From Amorphophallus konjac (Eukaryota > Streptophyta > Magnoliopsida > Alismatales > Araceae), in assembly GCA_022559845.1 (NCBI GenBank), contig CM040126.1:145832064-145896063 (forward strand): a stretch of DNA of 64,000 bases, written 5' to 3'. The position numbers and the translations under genes were made by a program. Below are positions 33,006 through 45,075 of this stretch, piece after piece; position 1 is the first letter of the stretch, and every line of letters starts with the position of its first letter. Under the pieces are notes generated by a model. The model saw nothing but the letters and a program-made list of their open reading frames with translations, was not told the DNA's origin and did no database searches.

Positions 33006-33847
33006 AGTCAGAAACATGAGTGGTCCATATTCGGATGTAATGGTCCGCCTTCATTCATCATGAGTCTTAAGCATGTTAGGATCATTCATGGATGTCCAGG
33101 TCCTCCGGAACTCATTACACCCACGCATGAGAGGGACACCTATGGATGCCCCAGCCCTCCCACACCCTTCAAAGTCTCCATGGCATCACTGCATGATTGG
33201 TCTACATATGGTTGTCCTGGCCTCCCTTTGCATATCATGCATCTCCCACTCACACCGCATCATATTACTTGGCATGAGCATTTAAGTAAGCAAACCACAA
33301 CGAGCGGTGAGGTTCATAATGAGCGGGCAAAAACTCACGAGTGCCACTTTGGATTCCAAGTAGGCAACCCTACGATGGTGGCTTTGGAATGGCTCTATCT
33401 TACGGTCACCTCCAAATCGAGGGCACGAGGACTTGGACCTTCCATGTTCCGAGTGGCTTTGGCAACCTGGCTTACGGGTTGGATTTACCGATGGGATCTT
33501 GGGATATACCTCACTTTTTACGTGGCGGATCTAGCACCCCGCGGAGCTTACGCCGCATGTCAATCCAGGTTTCTATGGGTGGATCCTGCCTCTGCAACAT
33601 CAGGCTCTCGACATTCCTCCACTAAGGGCACCGCGGTGGATCCCAGTGAGCAGTTTGAGCCTACCCTCACCTTTATGAGTGACACCCTCGGAGAGCCTCC
33701 TCATATCAGCTTGAGAGTCCGACGTGTGCACACGGAGGCAATACTAAGCAAGCAGGGTACCATCGCCAGCAAGAGGGTGTGCCCGAGCCACCTTGAGAGG
33801 ATGAAGAGCAGTCCCCGGCTAAAGACGCGAGGTTGAGTTTGGAGGTT
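33006..33847 (+). other. Interior region without recognisable content
   Basis: A 258-codon open frame at 33060-33836 exists, but its translation shows no familiar motif, apart from three GCP-containing repeats (IHGCPGPPE, YGCPSPPT, YGCPGLPL) at its start. Confidence 0.45.
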
Positions 33848-33932
33848 GTGGCTCACCCGGAGCTGCATTGGAGGACCTCTTCCTCGGCGGACCTATACTC
33901 GACAGAGTCGAGTTCTTCGCACCCCGGGGGTA
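33848..33932 (+). pseudogene. Trace of chromodomain tail and purine tract
   Basis: The reading AHPELHWRTSSSADLYSTES then SSHPGG resembles the end of the chromodomain protein at 50423-49650 (THGELQR ... ADPYSTGSSFSHPGRIG). In both, HPG(G/R) is encoded by the purine tract (CCCGGGGG here) just before the LTR. Confidence 0.65.
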
Positions 33933-34534
33933 TGATGGGGGCATCTCTCGCCCTTCACATTTTTCCCCAGCTTTGATTGCTCGTCAACATAGCTCCATTG
34001 TGTCCGTCATATTTTTCTGAATCGAGTCATGTAATTTCATATTTTATTTGAGTCATGTCATTGTAATTTTCCTTTTTATTTGAGTCAAGTACCTAGGTCA
34101 TTGAGTCATCTACCTAAGTTTGAGTGTTATTAGGATTGATTAGGTTGTTATTGGGCCCAATTCATTGGACTGGCCCATGGGCGCCCCCCACCTTCCTCGG
34201 TTATTCGTCATTGAGTCAAATGTCAGGGACTTTTTGTAAAATATGGGTTGCCTATATATAGTGTTGTGTCCCTGAAGTCATTTGAGTCATTCTGTGGTCA
34301 CTTGGGTCATTCGACATCATTCTATAGTCATATGCATTCCGTGGTATTCTTGGTTTTGATAATGGCTAAACACTATTAGTCATTGTTATTTTTCACTCCT
34401 ATATGACTGACATATGTGTTGTTGTGTTCATGACAGATATGCAAATGAAGGCTCAATGTTGCGCCCTCGCACGCGGATCGACCTGCGCGGTCAGGTCGCG
34501 GGGGTCAAGGGGGCAGCGCCCCTTGCGGGGGTTT

Positions 34535-34553
34535 CCGGGGGCGGAGCCCCCGG
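34535..34553. repeat. GC-rich perfect hairpin
   Basis: Arms CCGGGGGC and GCCCCCGG around GGA. Confidence 0.85.
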
Positions 34554-34700
34554 AACAAAAATTTGATTGAAGACTCAATAATAAAATCTTCAAGACTGTC
34601 AAGGGCGATGCCACAAACATGCACGGGCTGCTAAAGGACTTAAGCGGCGGAGCTAAGATAGATAACGGACCAACCCGAGAAAATCGGGTTCTGCCCAGCT

Positions 34701-34854
34701 GGCGGTCGACCGCCAGCACAGGGGCGGTCGACCGCCCCAGCCAGCATCTGCCAGTCTGCAGTCTTTCAGCTGGCGGTCGACCGCCAGCCAGTGGCGGTCG
34801 ACCGAACTTCCCAGGGATCACCCGAAAGCAAGTTTTACAGTAGCGGTCGACCGC
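34701..34854. repeat. GGCGGTCGACCGCC palindrome cluster
   Basis: Five copies at 34701, 34722, 34772, 34793 and 34843. Three are complete 14 bp palindromes and two are shortened. The core GGTCGACC is also the core of the palindromes in the chromovirus LTR, though the LTRs are otherwise unrelated. Confidence 0.88.
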
Positions 34855-35951
34855 CAGCCCCGAGCCTTCAATGTTGACTTTGTTTCCAACTTCGAAAAGG
34901 GCCATTCAACATGGATTTCTTTAATCCAAAAGTCACCTAATCACCCATAAATTATGGATCTGGTATGAGGCTTGTCTATAGACCATTCAAGGTCTATAAA
35001 ACCAATACAAGAGGGTTGGAAACCCCAATGCTTCAAGGGAGATCAAGGGAGATCATTTTCGAGGCACTGTAGCACCTTCGTGAATAGTGTTTCGGGAAGG
35101 AGTTCTTCATCCATTCCAAGACATTCAAGTCCAGATCTGAAGCCATCTCAACCTCCAAGGAAGAAGAAGGAATCAAGGCTCTCAAGGGTGATCTAAACTG
35201 CATCCTACATCTTCTACATCCTCTTCATCGACTCAAGAAGATCAAAAGGAAGATTGAAGCTACATCCATCGTCTTCTTCATCAACTAGAAGAGGTTCAAG
35301 GAAGATCATCCCGTAAGAAAGAAGACACCGTCAAAGCATCCGATTCAAGCTTCTGCAACTCAGACAAGATTCTTTTCTTTCAGCATACTCTATATCTTAT
35401 TTGAGTGATTTCATATTTGTTCTCCTTTTCATTTCATACAAACAATTGAATCTGAGAATCGTCCCTACCAGTGGTTAGTAAGAAGGCAATCGGAGGTTGT
35501 CCGATCTGCGTTGTTGACGTCCCTACCGGCGGTTAGTAGGAAGGCAATCGGTGGTCTTTCCGATTTACGGTTCAGTGCGTGGCACTAGTGGAGCCTCACC
35601 AGATTTGGTGAGGGGTGGACGTAGGACTGGGGATTCAGTCCGAACCACCTTAAAATATTGTGTGTTGTGATTTGCTTGTGCGATTACTTTGTGTTAGATG
35701 CATGCTTAGGTTCTATATCTATATTGCTTAATCATCTTGCTAAGCAAATCACTGTGTTCTTCGTTTAGCTAGTTATATTCCGCTGTAATTTATCTCATCT
35801 AGCTATATAGAGGGTTACATTGCGAAGGGACAGATCTATTCACCCCTCCCCTCTAGATCCGCTGTCCACTACACAACATATAAGACCCCATTACCCTCAT
35901 TTTGGACTAATGAATCAATGAATGAATTTTAAAATCCACCACAATTGTGAG

Positions 35952-35993
<42 letters not shown>

Positions 35994-37751
35994 TCCCTAA
36001 GGGGTGCACCCCCTACTCTCTCTCCTCCCCTCCCAACCACCTCCAACCCCCACCTACCCCATTGAAAGCCTCTACAACTTCCCACACCCTCACATTAAGT
36101 CTCCCCTAGTCCCAATACCCCAATCCCCACCTCACCTCCCAACTCCCAACTACCCCTCCCTCTTTCCCAAACATTTGACCTTCTTCCCCATGCAACCCTC
36201 CACCTCCCAAGACCATTTGAACATGAAAATTCCCTTCCCTCCATAGCCCTTGGTCGCCCAAACCACCTCTCCCCTAGGTCAGGTCGCCCCTCCCCTTCCC
36301 TCCACCCCCACTCCACACCATTTGCCACCACAAGGTTACAACTTCATTGCAGGTCGCAGGCAGCAACTTTGGTCCTATAAGCTTCATCATCTCTGACATT
36401 TCCGTGAATCTTCTGGTATCAAGGCATACATTTCTGGAAAGGTCGTCTAGCGAGCTTTCCAAGCAAGGTGGTTTCGTCCTCATCCGAGCACCGTGCTGAT
36501 CGGGAGGCCCTTTCCTCCTCAACTGCGCAAAGCAGCTCTGGCAGGAGACCAGAGCCGCAGTGGAAGCTCAACTGCGACGAACCTGTTAGGAATCGGATCA
36601 AGAGTTCTTCTACAAAAATCTTCTACTATGCGTCTTCTTTCACTATCAAGAAGCAGAGCCCAGTTTAGAGACCGGACCTGAGAGTTATCATTTTTTCTTC
36701 TCCGAGTACGCGGTTTTGCTTCCACTCAGTCTGCACCGACCCTGCCACAGTGTTCAGAGTCTACCGGCCTGCTCTGACAACATTTGGCTTCCCCGTCAAT
36801 CTTGCTTCGAAGAGGACTTGTCCACGGCTCCAGAGACTCTGGCGGCACCTGATTCCAAGCTCAGGAGCGGTCGTGGCATCCTCTACTTCCTGATGCTGAG
36901 ATCCTAAGACAGTCAGACCTGTTAATCTTCTCCCCTGTTCAAGCTCCTACTCCGACCAACACCGGTGCCCGAAGAAATTATCAAAATTCAGGCATCATCC
37001 CGGCCCAGCTACGAGCAATCTCCAAGTGGTTTCGTCATTGGAAAAATTCTGGAGTGTCTACAACATCCAGAGGACCAACTATCTATCTTGAAGCGCAGAG
37101 GGTGCACAGCATCGGCATCGGCTTTCGTTCTTTACTTCCAGCTTGGTTTCTCCCCTCCCCGCTTGGCCGGCTGAAGGCCCCTCCCTGCGTGGAGGTAGTG
37201 TTTGAGTGTAGTCACTGGCTTCCCTTCCCAAAGATCCCCCCCTTGCATGGGGTGTAGTGCATGTAATCTAAAATTTCAGGTTGAAGCTTCTCCGGCGCGG
37301 CGTGCGGGTAAACCCACGTTTCCTCGCCCGCCCTCGTCTCCGGCCGGGATCGGTGTCTTCACACCGATCAGGTGAGCCACTAAACACTCCTCTTTGCTGG
37401 ATTCCTTTGCTTAATTAGTATTGCATTTTGGTGCCGTCGGCGTTAAGAGAGTGCCCGAACCCGAATTATCGTTTAATTGTGTGGCTACCGCGGGCGAGTT
37501 GTGAGAGTGATCATTCAACCCAAGCCTTCGGCGTGCTGACCGCCCATGAATTTGGGCAAACCCTGACCCATAGGGGTCCTCCCCAAGCCAGCCGTACCCT
37601 TGGAAACCTTCGGTCCAACCTCGGACCCTCACCCCATCGCCGATCCTCCTACGGACGCGAGTGTACTGACGCAAGTGAGTCCGCTTGTGTGACATTGCCA
37701 AATTGTTGTGTTGCTTGCAATTTAGGTCCTAGGTTGTGTCACATCAAGATA

Positions 37752-38390
37752 GATGTTTGATTAATGACTTATGGCTAAGTAGCTCCCCGGATTCTTATGC
37801 AGAATACTCAAGTGAATTGTTTTCTGATCATTCTCAACTGAGAATTTTCACTGACAAGGAAGTAAAGTATGGCAGCAAACCATTCAAATTCTTTCATATG
37901 TGGATAAACCATCCTGATTTTCTTTCGGTAGTTAGAGAGGTCTAGAATGTGGAGCCCAGGGGAACTGCTCAATTCATTCTTTGGTCGAAGCTTAAGAAAC
38001 TCAAAGAAGCTTTGAATGTTTGGAACTTCAATAATTTTGGCAATGTGCATCACAACATTAGTAAAGCCAGCAAAGAACTGCAACTAGCCCAGTAGAATTT
38101 AAAAGATGACCCAATGAATGAAGACTTGATCATCAAGGAAAAGGAGTGCAGGAGAATATATTACAAATCATTGCAGGATGAAGAATCTTATGCCAAACAG
38201 AAATCAAGACAAAGCTGGCTATCACTTGGAAACAGCAACTCAAAATACTTCTATGCAGCTTTTAAAAGCAGAAGGGCAATCAATAGCATAAGTGTAAACT
38301 CCAAGATGGAAGCAACTCCACTTATTCAGAGGATATCAATAATTATGCTATCCAATTTTTCAAAAACCTACTGAATCAGCCACCATGCCC
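37752..38390 (+). pseudogene. LINE ORF2 endonuclease-to-RT linker
   Basis: It continues with LINDLWLSSSPDSYAEYSSE, the block CGSKPFKFFHMW-like (YGSKPFKFFHMW), then NVWNFNNFGNVHHNISKASK and SRQSWLSLGNSNSKYFYAAF, all typical of the region between endonuclease and RT in plant LINEs. Stops occur at 37943 (where Trp is usual) and 38092 (where Gln is usual), and a frame change follows near 38330. Confidence 0.85.
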
Positions 38391-39345
38391 AGATGATAGG
38401 GACTTCACTCTTATTGCTAAAATATCCGAGGAGGAAACGAATGTGCTATGCTCTTTGGTTTTAGATGAGGAGATTAAACATGTTATTTTTCAAGCTCCGA
38501 AAAACAAAAGCCCAGGCCCGGATGGATTTCTAGTTGAATTCTATCAAGCTACTTGGTCTAATATAGGGGATGATGTTATTTCTACAGCTAAGGAATTCTT
38601 CTCCTCTAAGTATATGCTCAAGCAGTGGAATTGTACCTTCATCTCTCTGATTCCCAAGCAGGAAGGGGCTGACTCATTTGAACAATATACGCCCATTTCA
38701 CTATGCAATTTCGTTTATAAAATCATATCAAAGGTGCTAGCCAATAGAATACAAAAGGTCCTTCCACATCTCATTAGTGACAACCAGTCTGCATTCATCA
38801 AGGGAAGAAGCATCCACCATAATGTGTTGTTGGCTAATGACATTATCAGAAACCTGCATTCAAAGACTAAAGGCAAAATTATTTGTTTGAAGGCTGATCT
38901 CAAAAAGGCTTTTGACTCTGTAAATAGGGGTTATCTATACTTTCTGATGGATCAAATGTGATTCCCTTCTACATTTATTAATTGGATCTCTAACTGCATA
39001 GAGGGCCTTGCATTCTCTATCCTGGTAAATGGCACCCCGCAAGATTTTTTCAAAAGGCTCAATGGCCTCAGACAGGGGGACCCTTTGTCTCCATATCTCT
39101 TTACCATTGTCATGGAAGGATTCACATACCTCATGAATAAAGAAGTGCAAAGAGGTAACATCTGATGCCCTTCAGCTGGTCCTTTGCAAGTATCCCATAT
39201 CACTTTTGCAGATGACTTAATTCTTTTCTCGAATGATGAATCAAAAACTATCAGTCATGTGGGCCCCTTGCTCCGAAGGTTTGCTGCTATGTCTGGTCTG
39301 AAACTCAATTTAGAGAAGAGTAATGCATATCTAGGGGGTGATGTG
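38391..39345 (+). pseudogene. LINE ORF2 reverse transcriptase (truncated by insertion)
   Basis: RT blocks in order: KNKSPGPDGFLVEFYQATW near 38504, PISLCNFVYKIISKVLANRI near 38690, NQSAFIKGRSIHHNVLLAND near 38780, LKADLKKAFDSVNRGY near 38890, GLRQGDPLSPYLFTIVMEGF near 39066, and the catalytic FADD at 39205-39216. TGA stops occur at about 38959 and 39163. The coding sequence is cut at about 39345 by the next LTR, so the C-terminal part is not seen. Confidence 0.92.
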
Positions 39346-39737
39346 TGATAAGTGTCCATTTTCTATGATAATTGATTGCATATACACCATTTTATGTGCA
39401 TATAATTAGACAATTATGCATGTTCCATTGTTAATCTTAACGTCGCATGTAGATTGGGCCTTTCACGTAAATTAATTAATTTGGCGATTTCATTTAATAA
39501 AATAGAGTTGAGAGTCATGAACATTAATTCTCCATCGCATAATTATGAGCAATTATGATTCATGTGCACATTATGATAATTTTTATGGATTAAATCAGAA
39601 TTTTGTGTGTATAGGACACTGAAGCAAATTGTTAGACAAACCAGGGGCAAGAACATCCGAAGACCAAAAGAAGAGCCCTAAGGGGCCCCATTCTTAATTG
39701 ACCAAGTCAAAAATTGCTGCCACCACCTATTTTTGTT

Positions 39738-39926
39738 GGAGGGAAAAGAAAATTCAAAGTTTGAAAGAAAGGACACCAAAGGAGGGAATTAATTGGAGGG
39801 AAAAGAAAATTCAAAGTTTGAAAAGGAGGAATTAATTGGAGGGAAAAGAAAATTCAAAGTTTGAAATAGAGGAGAAGAAGCACATATTTTGGTTGGAGGG
39901 AAAAGAAAATTCAAAGTTTGAAATAA
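39738..39926. repeat. Four copies of a 31 bp repeat
   Basis: A block starting GGAGGGAAAAGAAAATTC and ending AAAGTTTGAAA recurs at 39738, 39795, 39838 and 39895; spacing is 57, 43 and 57. Confidence 0.9.
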
Positions 39927-40082
39927 AGGAGAGAAATTATGGGTCTTGCGAAAGGGGTGTCCAAAGCCCAAGGAGGGCGTGCCCACCTCCTTTTCCTTTC
40001 CCCCATACATCATCTTCTACTTAAATCCTAAGCATCCATCTCCTTTTGATACAATCTCCACCCTCCATTGACCCAACTTTCC

Positions 40083-40091
40083 CTATAAATA
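40083..40091 (+). promoter_or_regulatory. Probable LTR TATA box
   Basis: CTATAAATA before a T/C-rich region, as in many plant LTR promoters. Confidence 0.5.
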
Positions 40092-42254
40092 GCCCATGAC
40101 AAGGAGGAGAAAGGGTGTGGTTCTTTTGGCATTTCTCTCTCTCTCTCTCACATCTTCATCTTAGGTCTCCGATTTCGTCCCCTTCTGTTCATTTTCGCCT
40201 CTTGCTTTCTTCATGAAAGTTCTTTGTTTTTAAAAAATCTACAACATCTTCTTCTTCATCTTCCTCTAGTTCTGCTTAGTTTTTACGTTATAGTCCAATT
40301 TTCAAAGGCCTATCTTCCACCTTTTACTGTTCACCCGAACATGTATCCCACTGTTCTTCGCCTATTTTCGCCCCTTTGTGATTTGTTTCTCTCTCTGCTT
40401 TCTCCACAAAAGTTGTAGATCTTTAAAACTGCTTCAAATCTCTCTTCTTTGGATTCCTCTAATTGTCTCTCCTTTTCAAGTTATTTCAAATGTTTCAAGA
40501 TTCTATCCTGTATTTTTACTGCTCAGCACTTTGTTCTTCTTAAGATTTCTTCCCATTTTGCTCTTTGTTTCATCTAAGTCTCCTCATCAAACCTCTTCAT
40601 TTTTCAATGATCTAAATTATCTGTTTCTTCATCTTCCTCTAATTCCTTCATATTTTCAAGTTATAATCTCTTTTTCAAGGTGCTGTCCTCCAATTTTTAC
40701 TGTTCATCCGCTCAGACACCACCCCCTTCTCCCTCCAATTTCACCCTTTTCCTAACATTGTCTCTCTCTGCACCCTTCATCAAAGTTCTTCCTATCTTCC
40801 TCTTCTTCAACTTCTTTTTCTTTGTCATCCTCTAATTCGTCTTGGTTTCAAAATTATTTTACTTTCATTTTTACTATTTTTAGTATTCTTGTTTTACTTT
40901 CTCATCTTCTTCCTTCTTCATCTCCACACAAACCCTTCCACATTCCTCTCTATATTTCTCTCCAAAGTTTATCCTCCATAACTCTCCTTTTACGGAGATG
41001 TCCACATCAAGGCAGGCGACGTTCCAAGGAGCATGACGTGGATGACGACGGCTTCTTCATCCACCTCTTTCCACGGTGATCTCCTTCAAGGCGGAGCGAT
41101 CCTCTCCAAGGGTCGACGAGGAGGAGACGACGGCGTTCATCATCCTCTCATGGCTCTAGTTTCTACACTTTTATCTTAGTTTACATTGGTTGTCATCTCT
41201 ATTTTCATAGACATTGTACTTTTCAATTCATAACAATACAAGTTTTATTTTGTGCAATTTTATTTCTTTCTCTTCGTCTCTCTCTCTACCAATTTTCTCT
41301 TCTTCAACCCTTCAACGTTCTTTAGTTAGATTTTATTTTAAGTAATTTTAAGTAATTTTAAGTTTTTACTTCATCCTACTATTGGCACAGGCTTATTTTC
41401 AAAAAATTAATCGAGGATTAAGTATAGGGAAATACTCCCTAAATAGAGCAAAATGGTATATCGCCAAAGCTGCTCTACCAGTCAAGTTGAGCTCAGAAAT
41501 CGAGACACTTCGCTGGGTTAAGCGGCATAACATAACAACCAGGGATCAGCCCCGAGCAAATGGCACTATGCCAGCCAGTTTCTCGACAACTAGGTCAGTT
41601 TAAGGATTCGGTACAACCTTCCGTACTTTACGGCACTCTGTGAAGATTCGGGGATGATCCCCGGACACCCTGCATACGGTATAACACCGCCAAGGCTTCA
41701 ACAACCGGGTTAACTCAGGACTTAGAACAGCTTGCCGCATCATACGATTCTTCGCCAAGGAGCGAGGGTCACCCAGACCACCAGACAAACGGCATCATCA
41801 TGTCGACGTCCCAGTCACCGGGCCAACCAAGGGTCCTAACCAGCTAGCCGTGACCCATGGCAACATCGACAATCGATCGGGCCCACCCTCGATCACTCAG
41901 TTTGCAGGTTTACCCGCGTTCAACACAGCTACCCGAGCCGACCCGAGGGCACCCTGACTACAAGCCACGCCATGTGGCACCCAGCAACGAGACCGGGGTC
42001 TACCCCCGAGTCGCCTCCCTCTAGCCCTCTGAAGTCAAAGGAAGACCCACCTGGGACCAACCACAAGCTTCAGGAGCTCACAGCACCCGTATACGGCCCA
42101 CGCACGCATGTCAGGAAATTCCTCGAGCACCTGGAAGGCGCGTATGCTCCAGCCACTCTACAGTAAGTCGGAGCTCGACTCAGGACTCCCAGAAACCCAA
42201 CGTGTCATGCACCACCATCGTGCGGCCTCGCACGCAGATCGACCTGTTTATAGC

Positions 42255-42715
42255 TGGTCAAACTCTAGTCAAACCCTCAGTCAACGCCCACTCAAACCTC
42301 AGTCAACCCTCAGTCAAACCCTCAGTTAAACTCCAGTCAAACCCTCAACCAACCCCCAGTCAACCCCAGTCAACGCCTGATCAAACCTCAGTCAAACCCT
42401 CAGTCAAACTACAGTCAAACCCTCAGTCAACCCCCATTCAAACCCTAGTTAAGCCCCAGTCAAACCCTCAAACAACCCCCATTCAAACCCTTAGTCAACC
42501 CCCAGTCAAACCCCTGTAAAACCCTCAGTCAACTCTCATTGAAACCTAAGTCAAACCCTCAGTCAACCCCTAGTAAAATCCCAGTCAAACCCCCAGTCAA
42601 CCCCCAATCAAACCCCAGTCAAACTCTCAGTCAACCCCTAGTCAAACCCCAGTTAAACCCCTAGTCAAACCCCCAGTTAACCTCTAGTCAAACCCCAATC
42701 AAACCCCAGTTAAAC
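42255..42715. repeat. Short tandem repeat CAGTCAAACCC
   Basis: Dozens of degenerate 11-12 base units alternating CAGTCAAACCCT and CAGTCAACCCC. Confidence 0.92.
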
Positions 42716-43240
42716 CCGCCTAAACCCCATGGGGGGGTTTACCCGGACCAGCCTCACCCCCAAAGCTGGTCCACCTAAACCCCCCATGGGGAGGGGGTTT
42801 ATCCAGACCAGCTTAACCCCTCAACCTAGCCCGCGTAAACCCCCCATGGGAGGGGGTTTAGGCGGACCAGCTTCACCCCTCAACCTAGCCCGCGTAAACC
42901 CCCCATGGGGAGGGGGTTTACCCGGACCAGCTTCACCCCTCAACCTAGCCCGCCTAAACCCCCTAGGGAGGGGTTTAGGCGGACCAGCCTCACCCCCAAA
43001 GCTGGTCCGCCTAAACCCCAAAGAGAATAAAAAAACATTTTTTCCTCCGCGTAAACCCCTCCGGGGAGGAGTTTAGGCGGATCAGATCCAGCCTTGGGTC
43101 TGGTCTGCCTAAACCTCCCTTGGGGAGGTGTTTAGGCGGACCAGCCCAACCCCCTTGGCTGGTCCGCCTAAACCCCCCTGGGGGAGGGGTTTAGGAGGAC
43201 TAGACCAGCCCCTTGGGCTAGTCCACCTAAACCCTCCCTC
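42716..43240. repeat. Alternating large palindromes
   Basis: Two inverted repeats alternate: arms near CGCCTAAACCCC and GGGGTTTAGGCG, and arms near GGACCAGC and GCTGGTCC. The best case (42973-43016) has perfect 16 base arms, starting GTTTAGGCGGACCAGC, with a 12 base loop. About seven units occur. Confidence 0.9.
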
Positions 43241-43358
43241 CCCCACTCCGTTAAACACAAAAAATAATTAAAAACATAAGTTTTTGTGGGGTTTACCCAG
43301 ACCAAGTTGGACCCACAACTTGGTCCGCCTCAACCGCCCATGACCCTTCATCTTCCCC

Positions 43359-43366
43359 TATAAAAG
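43359..43366 (+). promoter_or_regulatory. First TATA-like box in giant LTR
   Basis: TATAAAAG in a C-rich context. Confidence 0.4.
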
Positions 43367-44159
43367 CCCCCCCCTAGGGAGCTCAAGGGGCAAGGGAATG
43401 CGATGAGGAATGGAATGAGGGATGCAATGCAACACCCTCCGACCAAACTGCCGCGCCCTCGGACTCCCGAGGCCTTCGATAAGGGTCGGGGACGCGAGGA
43501 GCTAAGTGCGCGCGCGGTTGGCTTGTTGATCGGCTCGTACACACCGAGGGTATGTCACACGTACTCGCCTCACGCGGCGTCTAGCCATAGCACACAAGTC
43601 CATGTCCGTCGCGTATAAGGCGTTATGACAATGGCAAACACACCGGCATCCCGGGTCCGCCCGCGTATGACAACCCACTGTGGCCGCGCATACGCCATGA
43701 TGCCGCACCTACTTTCATTACAAAATCACGTGCCTATCGCTCGCCTCTAGCTCGCCACCGACCGCTCAGACTGATGACTCGAGTTGTCCGGACCCTGGCC
43801 TAGGAGCAATATTCCCAGGACCAACCTTGACTCTCCAGCATGATGACACTCACCTTCCGAGACTCGGTCCCGACCGCTCACCTTGAGCTGCGTCCAACCT
43901 CCGTCAGGCGCCAGCCCCCAACCGCCCCTGCAACTTACGCAGTCGGGCTTGTCTCGATCTCCTTATGGAGAGCCTCTGTAAAATACGCAGATATCCACCT
44001 TAGTACGCATTGACCTGGGGACCGACCTGCGTGTCGGAATAGTCCCGTGGCTTTCGCCAGCTGTACTTCGGCCTCCTCGGCCCATTTGTAAAGCCCACGT
44101 GGCTCTCATATACCATGAAACCAGTTGAACACATGTACCTACTCGGGCCTCAGCCTCTT

Positions 44160-44870
44160 CACGGCGCCCGCCTCCTTCAGTCACAACGGTACCTCTGGCA
44201 CCCGACTGCCAGTCACACCGGCCCCGAGCACGACCATCGAGGCCTCCCGGTGCCCGCCTCCTCCGGTCACAATGGTGCCCCCGGCACTCGACTGCCACCT
44301 ACTCCAGTCACAACGGTGCCCCCGGCACCCCATTGCCAGCTACTCCAGTCACAACGGTGCCCCCGGCACCCGACTGCCAGCAACTCCAGTGACAACGGTG
44401 CCTCCGGCACCCGACTGCCAGCTACTCCAGTCACATCGGGGCCCCGGGCACCCGACTGTCAACAACTCTAGTCACAACGGTGTCCCCGGCACCCGACTGC
44501 CAACAACTCTAGTCATAATGGTGCCCCCAGCACCCGACTGCCAGCTACTCCAGTCACATCGGGGCCCGCGGCACCCAACCATTCAACAACTCCAGTCACA
44601 ACGGTCCCCCCCAGCACCCGACTGCCAGCTACTCCAGTCACATCGGGGCCCGTGGCGCCCGATCACTCAATAGCTCCAGTCACAACGGTGCCCCCGGCAC
44701 CCGACTGCCAGCTACTCCTGTCACATCGCGGCCCACGGCGCCCGACCACTCAACAACTCCAATCATAACGGTGCCCTCGGCACCCGACTTCCAGCGACTC
44801 CAGTCACATCGGGGCCCACAGCACCCGACCACTCAACTTCACCCGTACAACGGTGCCCATGGCACCCTTA
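44160..44870. repeat. 41 bp tandem array with GGTGCC/GGCACC hairpins
   Basis: About 16 units of roughly 41 bases. Each has a hairpin with arms near GGTGCC and GGCACC and a three-base loop, followed by CGACTGCCAGCTACTCCAGT or a variant. Some units carry GGGGCC-type left arms. The unit length is not a multiple of three. Confidence 0.9.
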
Positions 44871-45075
44871 CTGCCTCGACCTCGACACTGTCTAATGTCG
44901 GGAATACATTGCGACGCCCCTCGAGTGCCATCCTGCTAAGTCACAGGTCCTCTAACGGACGCCACGTACAAATGCGGAAATACCCGCACAATAACGGAAG
45001 GACCCGGGGACCGTCATGAATGACGGAATTGTCCCATGACTTGCAAGCAATTGTAATCGGGCTCTCACGCCCCCA

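Larger units (their letters stand above)
34262..35878. mobile_element. Solo LTR (probably copia) in the TATA box of the 3' LTR
   Basis: 1617 bp with perfect 8 bp terminal inverted repeats TGTTGTGT and ACACAACA, flanked by TATAG (34257-34261) and TATAA (35879-35883); the 5' LTR shows the unoccupied site. It has no coding part. The end, with a run of C and CTCTAG before the last bases, resembles plant copia LTRs. It probably arose by recombination between the two LTRs of a full element. Confidence 0.8.
28730..37746 (+). mobile_element. RT-less chromovirus-derived LTR element inside the LINE
   Basis: LTRs start TGATGGGG and end CACATCA, with a Met-tRNA primer site and a purine-rich stretch before the 3' LTR. 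The interior is only 3.0 kb and carries Gag, an unfamiliar domain and a trace of a chromodomain tail. Protease, RT, RNase H and integrase core are absent. The layout matches the element at 47499-55540, though the LTRs differ. Confidence 0.88.
33933..37746 (+). repeat. 3' LTR of RT-less element, split at 34262-35878
   Basis: Starts TGATGGGGG and ends ACATCA. Without the insert it is 2197 bp, close to the 5' LTR. Confidence 0.92.
27225..39345 (+). mobile_element. L1-like LINE, split by LTR insertion at 28730-37746
   Basis: ORF1, endonuclease and RT of one LINE lie in order on the plus strand. The endonuclease reading runs to 28729 and resumes directly after 37746. With one copy of the GATA duplication removed the reading continues in the expected order (about SLDRC, then LINDLWL). 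A second break is at 39345, where another LTR element starts. The 3' end lies beyond that insertion. Confidence 0.85.
39346..41379 (+). repeat. LTR (5' or solo) of an unclassified element
   Basis: The sequence starts TGATAAGTGTCC at the exact break in the LINE RT. It holds a TATA box and a long T/C-rich stretch. It is itself interrupted at 41380, so its end is beyond the window and the start could be two to four bases earlier. Confidence 0.65.

Noticed and set aside
33060..33836. 258-codon open frame as a gene
   Set aside because: No family features; it lies in the decayed interior of an RT-less element. Kept only as an unassigned region.
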